DNA of 64,000 nucleotides from JABFRJ01 sp031374735 (lineage in GTDB: Bacteria > Pseudomonadota > Alphaproteobacteria > Rhizobiales > Hyphomicrobiaceae), in contig JANMGQ010000166.1 of the NCBI GenBank assembly GCA_031374735.1, positions 1 through 64,000 on the forward strand. The letters are read 5' to 3'. This document shows, one piece after another, positions 23,845 through 31,479 of the stretch. The notes beneath the pieces are model-generated. The model worked only from the letters and a program-made list of their open reading frames with translations. It did not search any database and was not told where the DNA came from. Each line of letters begins with the position of its first letter. The stretch's first letter is position 1. A program made the translations under genes and the position numbers.

Positions 23845-24461
23845 GCCCCAAACGCGTCGTCCTGTTCGTTTTGCTGATTGTAAGCGCCCCGGTCTGGCTG
23901 GCCCTACGATCGCGCTTTGGTGACCGCTTTATGGCGCTCCTGGCGGCAGCCTGGGGCATCGGCTACGGCAGCGTGTGGGTGCTGGCCCAGCCGATGGTGG
24001 CGGTCGAACTGGAGCCTCTCGTCGATCTGGGCAGGGTCGGGACGCTGTTTCCGGTGCTGCTCGAATGGTACTATGCGAGCATGGTGCTGTGGATTGGGCA
24101 GCTGGGGTTTGCCTTGCTGCAGCGCCTGGGCGTGATGATGGGCGAGTTGGAGGCACCACATCCGTGGTACACGGGCACCTTCTGGGTGTGCCGGTTCAAC
24201 TATGCGGTGCCGGATCTGATTGGCATGGGATGTTGCTGGATCTGGTTGGCGGGTGCATTGGCCAATCGGGTGCCGGCGATCAAGAGTGCCACGCCGCTGA
24301 TGGCGACCGTCATGGTCGGCAGTTTTCTGCTCATGGCCTATGTCAGTTACCTCAACAGCCACGCGCTGCCATTTCGGGCACGGGCGGCCAAGGCCAACGG
24401 ACAGTCGAAGCCCAACCGCTATCTGGCGCGGCTGCGCAGTTCGGCCTCGCGCTCGCGCTAG
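23841..24461 (+). CDS. polytopic membrane protein coupled to the coupling-protein gene
   Basis: The start ATG at 23841 overlaps the coupling-protein stop (ATGA) and follows CGGAGGATCTC. The 206 residues include about four to five hydrophobic helices (VVLFVLLIVSAPVWLAL; LLAAAWGIGYGSVWVLAQ; WYYASMVLWIGQLGFALL; LIGMGCCWIWLAGALA; ATVMVGSFLLMAYVSYL) and a basic C-terminal tail. It may be the separate membrane anchor of the soluble coupling ATPase, as in the two-part systems of some mobilizable elements. That is inferred from order and topology. Confidence 0.6.
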   Translation: MSPKRVVLFVLLIVSAPVWLALRSRFGDRFMALLAAAWGIGYGSVWVLAQPMVAVELEPLVDLGRVGTLFPVLLEWYYASMVLWIGQLGFALLQRLGVMMGELEAPHPWYTGTFWVCRFNYAVPDLIGMGCCWIWLAGALANRVPAIKSATPLMATVMVGSFLLMAYVSYLNSHALPFRARAAKANGQSKPNRYLARLRSSASRSR

Positions 24462-24631
24462 GGTTTGGGGCAGATCTTTTCACGGCGCGATCCGGCGTTG
24501 ATGCGCATTGCCCGGAAATAGCGACCCAAGCACCAGTCAAGCCCATACATTCGACATTGACACGACCACGGCCAACCGGTTCCCTGGCTTGTGATCTCGC
24601 TGCGACGGGGCATTGAGACGAGGGCGCTGTC

Positions 24632-24985
24632 ATGCTGACCGACGAACAAAAGCGCGCCATCGAAAATCAGGCGGCGCAAGCCATCCGACAGAGCTGGGGT
24701 GGCCTGAACGGTGCGCGGGTTCGCGGTGTGATTGATGACATCAGGGCGAAGGTAGTCGAGGAGGGATGGTTCGGCAAACAGACGACCGACCAACTTAACG
24801 ACATGCGCTATCTCGCCAACGCGCCCGACAAGTTGGGCGTCGGTCAGATCTACGAGATCGGCGCGGAGAAAGTCGAAGCCGCCTGGGCTGCAGTGTTTGG
24901 CTACGACCAGCGCGACGCCGCCCGCGCCGCATCAACCATCAACCCTCCAGAGCGTGATCGCGATGATCAGGAGCTGGGACGCTAG
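24632..24985 (+). CDS. small element protein of the duplicated pair (copy 2)
   Basis: The 117-residue protein shares its N-terminal 30 residues with the product of 1853-2122 (LTDEQKRAIENQAAQAIRQS, then WGGLN) and its end (Asp/Glu-rich, ELGR against ELGD). The extra middle segment here (YEIGAEKVEAAWAAVFGYDQ) is missing from copy 1. As in copy 1, the gene ends head-on against a gene for a coiled-coil protein with a C-terminal membrane helix. The function is unknown. Confidence 0.6.
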   Translation: MLTDEQKRAIENQAAQAIRQSWGGLNGARVRGVIDDIRAKVVEEGWFGKQTTDQLNDMRYLANAPDKLGVGQIYEIGAEKVEAAWAAVFGYDQRDAARAASTINPPERDRDDQELGR

Positions 24986-25001
24986 CGCGCGAATGCGCGC
25001 T
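24984..25001. terminator. hairpin between convergent genes
   Basis: AGCGCGC and GCGCGCT form a perfect 7-base stem with a GAAT loop, exactly where the two convergent genes of module copy 2 meet. There is no strong T-run on either side, so termination may be weak. Confidence 0.4.
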
Positions 25002-25450
25002 CAGCGCAGCGCCCACCAAATCGCTGCTGCTATCACGGCGTTGATGGCGAGCGTGGCGAGAAAGGCGCGACCCCAGATGCGGCGGATCATACCGGCTTCA
25101 GGCGTCGCCCGCGACAGCGACTTCTCGAATTCCTCGACTGTTGCCGTCAGCACGGCGACCTTGCCGGCCAGATGCTCGATGACGGTGCGGCTTTCCTCTT
25201 TCGCACCTTGCATTTCGGCGAAAATTTCGGTCAGCAGCACGGTCTGGTCGACGCCTACGTGCTCCTGCGGCGACAGCTCGCGGGGCCGGTAGGGGCTGCC
25301 GATGCTGGCGAGATAGCGCGACAGGGTGCCCGGCGTGGTCGCAACGCTCTTACCATCAGCGAGGCTCTCGACGATCTGGGCCAGGGTCTTGCCAGATTTC
25401 TTCTGGTCTTCAATGAACGACCGATGCGGCTTCAAAGTCTCGAATGCCAT
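25001..25450 (-). CDS. membrane-anchored coiled-coil protein of the duplicated pair (copy 2)
   Basis: From the ATG at 25450 (GGGGAG four bases before) the 149-residue product starts MAFETLKPHRSFIEDQKKSG and matches copy 1 in order: an HTH-like start with KTLAQIVESLADGKSVATTP and TLSRYLASIGS, a Glu-rich coiled coil (about 65-115), and one C-terminal membrane helix (AFLATLAINAVIAAAIWWAL). It stands next to the replication origin, whereas copy 1 stands next to the relaxase. A DNA-binding protein that tethers these sites to the membrane would fit both positions, but this is a guess. Confidence 0.65.
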   Translation of the reverse strand: MAFETLKPHRSFIEDQKKSGKTLAQIVESLADGKSVATTPGTLSRYLASIGSPYRPRELSPQEHVGVDQTVLLTEIFAEMQGAKEESRTVIEHLAGKVAVLTATVEEFEKSLSRATPEAGMIRRIWGRAFLATLAINAVIAAAIWWALR

Positions 25451-25593
25451 GCGGCTCCCCACTCGGTGCGATGGCTTCGAGAGTACGTCGGTGTTGCAGT
25501 AAGATGCAACTGACGAGGTTTGCTCGTGACGCTTCGACACGTCCCTTTCTGATCTCAAAAATCCAAAACTCTCTTTTATGAGAATTAGGTAGA

Positions 25594-25629
25594 TCTTCAG
25601 TACTGAACTCTTCAGAGGTCTTCAGTACT
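25594..25629. repeat. paired TCTTCAGTACT repeat left of the iterons
   Basis: TCTTCAGTACT occurs at 25594-25604 and 25619-25629, 25 bases apart, in an AT-rich stretch. It may be part of the replication origin's unwinding region. Confidence 0.35.
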
Positions 25630-25681
25630 CTTATGCGACGCGCGCTAAGCGGCACTCATCCTTGCTGTCCGGCCGAACCCG

Positions 25682-25862
25682 CACCCCAAGTCTGCGTGGA
25701 CATCACCCCAAGTCAGCGTAAAGGCCACCCCAAGTCAGCGTAGAAAACGGGGTCAATCACCCCAAGTCTGCGTAGCCGCCACTCCAACTCAGCGTGGCAA
25801 GCCGGTAAGCTATTGAAAGTTCGTGGGAGAAATTGTGGATAAACCACCCCAAGTCTGCGTAG
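25682..25862. other. plasmid-type replication origin (oriV): six iterons and a DnaA box
   Basis: The 18-mer CACCCCAAGTCTGCGTAG or a close variant starts at 25682, 25704, 25726, 25758, 25780 (degenerate) and 25845, with a 22-base period in most steps, so the copies lie on one face of the DNA. TGTGGATAA at 25834-25842 is a perfect DnaA box in reverse orientation. RepA encoded at 26920-27981 is the expected iteron-binding initiator. This shows the integrated element derives from an autonomously replicating plasmid. Confidence 0.88.
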
Positions 25863-25901
25863 TGGTGCATGCGGCATCGGTCACCAGAATTCGACCAACT
25901 C

Positions 25902-26852
25902 TCACCGTAGTGGCGCTTCCCGAAGTTCAAGCCGTGACCAGATGATCTCACCCTTGTCCTTTGGAATTTTGCGGATCGTTGGCTCGATCCGATAGCGCCG
26001 ATTGCGTTCGACAAAGCGCGAAACCCAATCGTGATTATCGCGGAAGAAGACTAAAGACTCGGCGCTCTGCACGATGAGTCGGTTGATCTCGCGAATTTCG
26101 CCAAGGCCAACCTTGCGGCGCCGACTGCTGAAATCTGGGAAAGTGAAATCGTCTCGCTTGGGCCTGTTTACGTCTGGCTTGATACGGATGGCGATATCTG
26201 GAGCGAGCGGAACTATCCGATTGAGCACGCGCGGATCATCTGCAGCTTCAATGGCGATGGGATAGTCACTCGTGAAGAATGGGCTGCTGGTCTCTTCGTT
26301 GATGAGGATGTCCCAGTCAAAGTTCCCGAAACCGCTGACGCGACCCATGACATTTGTGATCCCAATCGCCTGAGGGTACCTGCCGTCGATGTCGATGACA
26401 ACCGTTCCATCGGCCAGCAGTTCTGAGAGCGACTTGCCACCCAGTTCTGGTGGGGCCTTCGGTATGTCGCCACGGCGATCGATCGCAGAGGCGGTTGCTT
26501 CGAGCATGCCTCGGATCGGGCCGGAATTGATCCGCATTGCAGCCGGCGAGCAAGTGGCAACATATGCAGCGAAGCCTGCTATGACATAGACGGTGTCAGC
26601 GTCGATGGTGTTCGTCCGCAATTTCTCGACGCTCGCATTGTACTTTGGCTCAATGGTGGTGAGGAATTCCTCGATGATGCGCGGCTCTGTTAGATACTCA
26701 TTGGTGTTGCCTTCATCGATCCGGCAGACATCTCGTGTCCGGCAGGGAAAGGCCCTCATATCCGGTTTTCGGATGGCATAGAGCAAGTCACCAAGATCTG
26801 GTGCATGGAAGTTCCTGAGGTGAACTTGAGAGATGTAGTGATCGAGTGCCAT
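25902..26852 (-). CDS. DUF4238 domain protein
   Basis: The 316-residue protein starts MALDHYISQVHLRNF, a clear variant of the HYVPQxYLRxF signature that opens DUF4238 proteins, and later has SPFFTSDYPIAIEAAD, also typical. No enzyme activity is established for this family, though members occur in defence and mobile regions. The gene lies between oriV and repA, on the same strand as repA, so it is transcribed toward the iterons. Its presence inside the replicon suggests cargo inserted next to the origin. Confidence 0.75.
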   Translation of the reverse strand: MALDHYISQVHLRNFHAPDLGDLLYAIRKPDMRAFPCRTRDVCRIDEGNTNEYLTEPRIIEEFLTTIEPKYNASVEKLRTNTIDADTVYVIAGFAAYVATCSPAAMRINSGPIRGMLEATASAIDRRGDIPKAPPELGGKSLSELLADGTVVIDIDGRYPQAIGITNVMGRVSGFGNFDWDILINEETSSPFFTSDYPIAIEAADDPRVLNRIVPLAPDIAIRIKPDVNRPKRDDFTFPDFSSRRRKVGLGEIREINRLIVQSAESLVFFRDNHDWVSRFVERNRRYRIEPTIRKIPKDKGEIIWSRLELREAPLR

Positions 26853-26919
26853 GTGCGCCTAAACTGTCGCGAAGTGGTTCTTCCTCTTCAGTAGTCTAGC
26901 AGCTGTCGGCACTACTGAC

Positions 26920-27981
26920 TCATGGCCGCAGCAGCTTCACGCCCTTCGCCGAGAACAATCGCTCGGTATCACACGGCTTCAGAATGACGCCCTGATCGGT
27001 GATCTCGACGGGCAGGGCCGGGAATACCTCGCGGATGGCAGCGAGGTCCTCGGCAAAGAGTTGCCGAAAACGCCATGCCTCCTTGACGTTGGCACCGAAC
27101 TGTTCGGCAAGGGCAGTCCAGGAGATCGGATAGCGCCGCTCGACGCGACGCAGGCGGTAAGCGAGCCACATCACCATATCGATCTGCTTGGCGCTCTGTG
27201 AAAACGCCTTGAGTACGCGGATATCGACGGGCAGGGCGTGCTGGCGCAGCGACTCGAAGAAGTCTTGGTCGAGGCGTAGGGTTGATGACCAGAGCATGCG
27301 CTGGTCGGCGTTGCGTGGCAGCCAGATCTCGAAAGCCTTGATCGGTTGAGCGTTGATGGTGGTTGCGGTGTCGCCATGCCACAAGCCGATCTGCATGCGT
27401 GCAGCGGCCAGTCGATTGAGCTGCTCCTTGAACTGGCGGAGCGTGCCGCGCTGTCCGCCGGTCACCGGAAAGCCGAGGTCTCGGATGAATGCCGACATGC
27501 TGTCAGCGATCTCGATTTCAGCGCGCTTCTGGCGGATCGCCATCGTGCAGATATGCAGCAACAGCAACCTTGCCTTGGGGCCATAGGGCAACCCTTGCGG
27601 CGTCATCTTGCCTGTGACCGGGTCCTTCAAATATCCGGCCTGCACCGCGAGGGAGTTCTTGCCGTATTCGCGGACATGCTCGCGAACGCCGTTGCCGGGT
27701 TCGCGGTAGGGCTTGCCGCACAGCGCAAGCACGCTATGGATGTGGTGGCGGTCGCTTTCCTCGGCACGCTCGGCAGCCATTAAATCACGGGTCTCGATGC
27801 GTCGCCGTTTGACGGGTGTCAGGACATCAGCCGCGTCACGCTTTTTCTGAATGGCGGTCAAGTGCCGAACGAGGATGCGGCGCATGTCGCCGTGGACACC
27901 GTCAAGCTGAGCCAAAAGATCGGCGTCGCGAAATGTCTCAATCGGGTCCGCAGGCGCAAGCACTATGCTGTGGCCGGACAT
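26920..27981 (-). CDS. repA: plasmid replication initiator RepA
   Basis: The 353-residue product fits the plasmid-encoded RepA protein family (RPA): YGPKARLLLLHICTMAIRQK, MSAFIRDLGFPVTGGQRGTL, then PLPVDIRVLKAFSQSAKQID and MVMWLAYRLRR. Such proteins bind iterons and load the replisome. The ATG at 27981 overlaps the stop of the upstream ribbon-helix-helix gene by one base (TGATG), so translation is coupled. Its probable target iterons lie 1 kb downstream at 25682-25862, and one more at 18199. In the integrated state it must be held in check to avoid firing inside the chromosome. Confidence 0.87.
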   Translation of the reverse strand: MSGHSIVLAPADPIETFRDADLLAQLDGVHGDMRRILVRHLTAIQKKRDAADVLTPVKRRRIETRDLMAAERAEESDRHHIHSVLALCGKPYREPGNGVREHVREYGKNSLAVQAGYLKDPVTGKMTPQGLPYGPKARLLLLHICTMAIRQKRAEIEIADSMSAFIRDLGFPVTGGQRGTLRQFKEQLNRLAAARMQIGLWHGDTATTINAQPIKAFEIWLPRNADQRMLWSSTLRLDQDFFESLRQHALPVDIRVLKAFSQSAKQIDMVMWLAYRLRRVERRYPISWTALAEQFGANVKEAWRFRQLFAEDLAAIREVFPALPVEITDQGVILKPCDTERLFSAKGVKLLRP

Positions 27982-28205
27982 CACGACGCCGCTTGTGGGA
28001 ACCGTTGTTCGAGCAACTCACGCACGACGTCGGCCATGTTGACACCTTGCATGGCGCATTGGACCTTGATGCGATGGTGCAACGGCTCTGGCACATCGAC
28101 GGTCAGGCGTTTGGTCGGCATTCCCGCCGGGATGGGATTGGCCAGGACCCACGATTCGGGCGTCGGCTGTTTGGTGGGGCGGTCGAACGATATGGATTTG
28201 CTCAT
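27981..28205 (-). CDS. ribbon-helix-helix partition protein (ParG/ParB-like)
   Basis: This 74-residue protein has a mobile basic N-terminus and a C-terminal ribbon-helix-helix: KRLTVDVPEPLHHRIKVQCA, then GVNMADVVRELLEQRF. Placed between parA and repA in one operon, it matches the small centromere-binding partners (ParG type) of ParA partition ATPases; it probably also represses the operon. The start at 28205 is preceded by GAGGAAGCCC. Confidence 0.8.
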   Translation of the reverse strand: MSKSISFDRPTKQPTPESWVLANPIPAGMPTKRLTVDVPEPLHHRIKVQCAMQGVNMADVVRELLEQRFPQAAS

Positions 28206-28237
28206 TTGGGCTTCCTCTTCAGTTGATCATGGATGGC

Positions 28238-28843
28238 TTAGGCGAGCACACGCAGCTCGGCGGATGCGGCACTGGTCGGTGCGGTTTCGAGCACGCTCAA
28301 TCCTTGAGCGAAGCTCTCGGCAAATCCGACGCGTTGGCCGATCGATTGCGTCAGGACGGGGAACGGCTGACCGGCGAAGGCTGCTCGCACGTCACGACCA
28401 ATCGCAGTGTTGGCGATGCGCCGGTTGATGACGAATGCGGCACGAAGGTGCTCGCGGTAAGTTTGGGCTTCGACGACGAGTCGGACGGTGTCGTCGGTCG
28501 CCCAGATATCGACAGGCGATGGCTGCGCCGGGATCAGAACAAAATCGGCAGCTAGGATGGCGGAGCGGGCGATCTCGTTCGAGCGGGGCGGTCCATCGAT
28601 GAAGACGAAGTCGTATCCGGCGGCCAAGCCGGGCAGGTCTTTGTGCAGTGAGGCTTTCGGCATGCCGACGACGGGAAACCTTGGTTCTGCAGTGCGCACG
28701 GCAGACCACGCCAGCGCACTGCCCTGCGGGTCGGCATCGATCAGCAACACGCGCTGCTTGCGTGATGCAAAGGCATCGGCGAGATTGATGGCGAGCGTCG
28801 TCTTGCCGACGCCGCCTTTTTGATTGAGCAATGAGATGATCAC
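28238..28843 (-). CDS. parA: ParA-type partition ATPase
   Basis: The 201-residue ATPase begins with the deviant Walker A box QKGGVGKTTLAINLADAFA (Lys at residue 9 and Lys at 14-15). Further motifs are VLLIDADPQGSALAW and YDFVFIDGPPRSNE. This is the short plasmid ParA form (without an N-terminal HTH), which works with a ribbon-helix-helix partner as encoded next. The parA, RHH, repA order is an ordinary plasmid maintenance operon read on the minus strand. Its promoter should lie in 28844-29061, which contains an inverted repeat. Confidence 0.92.
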   Translation of the reverse strand: MIISLLNQKGGVGKTTLAINLADAFASRKQRVLLIDADPQGSALAWSAVRTAEPRFPVVGMPKASLHKDLPGLAAGYDFVFIDGPPRSNEIARSAILAADFVLIPAQPSPVDIWATDDTVRLVVEAQTYREHLRAAFVINRRIANTAIGRDVRAAFAGQPFPVLTQSIGQRVGFAESFAQGLSVLETAPTSAASAELRVLA

Positions 28844-28945
28844 AAATACCGCGAACTGAATGTCATGAGTTCAAGGAATCAGACCTTGCGGCAAAGCGCA
28901 AACGCACAGTCCCGATTGGCCGCAATTACGACGATGTTATTTGTT

Positions 28946-28967
28946 GTGTGATGGAAACGCGTCACAC
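28946..28967. promoter_or_regulatory. inverted repeat upstream of the parA operon
   Basis: GTGTGA and TCACAC are separated by 10 bases, about 100 bases upstream of parA. It is a candidate operator or centromere site for the ribbon-helix-helix protein. No other feature is seen in the surrounding 218 bases. Confidence 0.4.
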
Positions 28968-29061
28968 TTGGAGAGCTTCCTCGGAAATGGTCGCCGCTGC
29001 GCGACGGCTGGCGCTTCACTTGGAAGCGGAGAGGATGATCGAGTATGAGTACAGATGAGAG

Positions 29062-30060
29062 CTATGCGCGGTTCGTCAAGAACCTCTCCACCTCGTCAGC
29101 GACCTGCTGCGCCGAAAGCCCCGACACTCCGAACCTTTCGTAGAGTGCGGCGATCAGAGGCGTGACGTGTGCGGCGAGATTGGCATCGATCTCCGTCGCA
29201 GACGCGACCGCTTCCAGTAGCGCCTCATCACTACGTGCAGCACCACCTTCGACCAAGAGGTTGGCCAGCGGATTGGCCCAGGCGCGCAGGACGCGACCGG
29301 ACAGGCCCGTGTAGAGGACACGGAATCGAACAACAATGTTACTGTCGGCGTCGCCTTTGAGTGCTGCCGCCATGCGGGCCGCATGCAGCAATCCCTCGGA
29401 AACGCGCCAGATCGGCAGAGTGGTATCGAGGATCGTGCGTGGCTTGAAGGTTTCTTGGGCGTCTTCAAGATAGTTGTGGATCATGACGAAGCGGCCCGTT
29501 GGAGCGGCACGCCAGAAATCGCAATAGGCGCGTTCGACGAGTGTATGTTTGGACGGCTTATTATCTGGCGCGACCCAGTATTCCAAGACATCGTCAAACG
29601 AATAGGGGGCCGCAGGCGGAGCACCGCCGAAGAGTGGGAAGTTGCGTTGCTTCTGCTCCGCGCGTTCCATGATTTGTCGGAACTCGCTGAGTTCGACGGG
29701 TCGCAAGTTGCCTTCGAGCGCGTAGTCGATGCGATACCATCCATGCGGAAAGCGAGCGGGCGACTCTTTCGGCAGCTTGGCGGTCAGCTCGCGCCAGCGG
29801 GTGAAGGCCTCCTGCACGAACCGCTCTTGAGCGCCGTCCTCGACCGGCTCCTCGACAAGACCGACCACGCGCAGAATATCGAAGGCCTTGGCGAGCGACA
29901 GGGTGCGCTCACCGCGATCGAACGCGACGATGGTCGGGATGCTGACGCTGGCGAGTGCCGCGTGCTCCTTCTGCGTCATGCGCTCGGCCTTACGCCGACG
30001 CATAGCTTCGGCGACCAGCGCGCGCCAGTCGATGGGGGTTACGGGAGAATGCGCAGGCAT
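29062..30060 (-). CDS. HTH regulator partner of HipA
   Basis: The 332-residue product starts with a Cro/C1-type helix-turn-helix (ALVAEAMRRRKAERMTQKEH, AALASVSIPTIVAFDRGERT) as in HipB antitoxins, but goes on with a much larger soluble domain (WYRIDYALEGNLRPVELSEF; FVMIHNYLEDAQETFKPRTI). Classical HipB is only about 90 residues. The gene overlaps the 3' end of hipA by 22 bases and follows it, the reverse of the usual hipB-hipA order. It probably represses the operon and neutralises the kinase; the extra domain may sense something. Confidence 0.75.
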   Translation of the reverse strand: MPAHSPVTPIDWRALVAEAMRRRKAERMTQKEHAALASVSIPTIVAFDRGERTLSLAKAFDILRVVGLVEEPVEDGAQERFVQEAFTRWRELTAKLPKESPARFPHGWYRIDYALEGNLRPVELSEFRQIMERAEQKQRNFPLFGGAPPAAPYSFDDVLEYWVAPDNKPSKHTLVERAYCDFWRAAPTGRFVMIHNYLEDAQETFKPRTILDTTLPIWRVSEGLLHAARMAAALKGDADSNIVVRFRVLYTGLSGRVLRAWANPLANLLVEGGAARSDEALLEAVASATEIDANLAAHVTPLIAALYERFGVSGLSAQQVADEVERFLTNRA

Positions 30061-31205
30061 GCGTTGCTCACGATCTCCGAGAAGCGATTGACGAACCCGT
30101 CCGGCGGCTCGGCGGCCGGTGGGGTAATGAGGGGAGCCGCAGCCGCAATCCCGCGGCGCAGCTCGGTGAAGGCTTGATCGACCGCACGGGCGGGAATGCC
30201 GATCGACAATCCGAACTTGCGCAGCAGGGCGTGATTGACGGCATCGAGCGACGGCTTGGCACCGTTGATGGACAGCCCGAGCGTCTGATCGAAACCGTCA
30301 TAGATGGCGGTGTTTACGACGTCGTAGACCGGCGACAGGCGAAGTCCGGTTGGCGTCTCCAGCAGCGAAAAATTCTTCAGGTGCGCATCGCAATTGCCGA
30401 CGATGGCGAAGGCGACCAATCTCCGGAAAAACCGTGCGAGATCGATCGCTGGCCGCGTGGAGTTGGTCTTGATGATCGTTGCAACATCCTCATAGGCCGC
30501 ATCGTACTTGCCGCCGTAATCGGCGCCGCGTGGCTTGCAGAGGATCTGGGCGCAGTCCTCCAGCCGCAGCTTTTCACCAGTGGCTGAGCGGTCGAAGCGC
30601 GTGACGACAAGTGCGGCCTCACCAATGGTGCCGATGGTTGCGACGGTGAACTCGGTGACTTCCCGTTTGCCGAGCACTGCGGCGGTCCAGAGCAGTGCGA
30701 GGCGCTCGTTGCGCACCAGCGTCGGCAAACGCTCGGAATTGAACTTGGCGATGAAGGGGGCAGGGCCTGCCGGTCCGGCCGGCTGAAACGAGCCGTCGGC
30801 CGCTTTGACCACCAACACTTTGCGCTGCACGCCGGAGACGGTGCGGCCTGGGCTGGCGGTCGCCTCGGTAATTGGGGCAGAGGCGGCGTCATCCGCTCGT
30901 CGATGCACACTGACCGCCCCAATGCAATCAGCGCCATAGCGCAACAGCAGCCCGAGATCGTCATCCTGGTCGATGTGGGCGACGCGCGCTTGTTGCTCGC
31001 GCAACCAGCCTTCGGTGCCCAGATGTTGGAAGAAGGGATGCAGGCCGTTCGCCCAGTCGTGCTCGCGCCGGTCGGCAGGGAAACAGCAGGCGATCGGCGT
31101 CTGCCAAGCGGGATCGTAGACAAAGCGCGTCCCGCCGCGCGCGGTCTCGTGCAGGAGGCCGGCGTGCTGGTCTTTGAAGCGGATCTCTGCGGTTCTCTGT
31201 GCCAT
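30039..31205 (-). CDS. hipA: HipA-family Ser/Thr kinase toxin
   Basis: The 388-residue protein shows the HipA kinase marks: SGVQRKVLVV (Gly-rich loop region), PFIAKFNSERLPTLVRNE, the catalytic loop GNCDAHLKNFSL (Asp as base) and the metal-binding SPVYDVVNT. HipA proteins phosphorylate aminoacyl-tRNA synthetases and stop growth, and on mobile elements act in stability or defence. I choose the ATG at 31205 (after GGAATTGAGT) because the extension from 31244 has no family similarity. It is transcribed before its HTH partner. An AT-rich palindrome lies 90 bases upstream. Confidence 0.85.
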   Translation of the reverse strand: MAQRTAEIRFKDQHAGLLHETARGGTRFVYDPAWQTPIACCFPADRREHDWANGLHPFFQHLGTEGWLREQQARVAHIDQDDDLGLLLRYGADCIGAVSVHRRADDAASAPITEATASPGRTVSGVQRKVLVVKAADGSFQPAGPAGPAPFIAKFNSERLPTLVRNERLALLWTAAVLGKREVTEFTVATIGTIGEAALVVTRFDRSATGEKLRLEDCAQILCKPRGADYGGKYDAAYEDVATIIKTNSTRPAIDLARFFRRLVAFAIVGNCDAHLKNFSLLETPTGLRLSPVYDVVNTAIYDGFDQTLGLSINGAKPSLDAVNHALLRKFGLSIGIPARAVDQAFTELRRGIAAAAPLITPPAAEPPDGFVNRFSEIVSNACLRILP

Positions 31206-31291
31206 ACTCAATTCCGGCTGCCCTACGCGAGTCAAATGCCGCATTGGTGCACCAAAAGAGAAGTTATCACTTCATCGCATGACAGTCAATC

Positions 31292-31311
31292 AGTTATACT
31301 AAATAATAACT
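31292..31311. promoter_or_regulatory. AT-rich palindrome in the hipA promoter region
   Basis: AGTTAT and ATAACT flank ACTAAATA. It stands in the AT-rich 275 bases between the integrase end and the hipA start and resembles HipB-type operators (TATCC-like arms are absent). It may be the binding site of the HTH protein at 29062. Confidence 0.4.
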
Positions 31312-31479
31312 TAGTAATCTTATGGCTGATTGATATTTGGGGATCTATGGGTCATCAAAGCTGGCTTATGCTGCTCGCTGCAACCTAAAAATCAAACTTA
31401 CTTGAGTTGAAACCATACGCAATGCTGCCTCCTGGGACCGTATCAAAGCGGTGTTGCTGCACCGACTCTCTGGCAGCTT

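Noticed and set aside
25682..25862. CRISPR array made of short repeats
   Set aside because: The repeats are 18 bases with 4-14-base gaps, lie next to a DnaA box and repA, and match an iteron origin.
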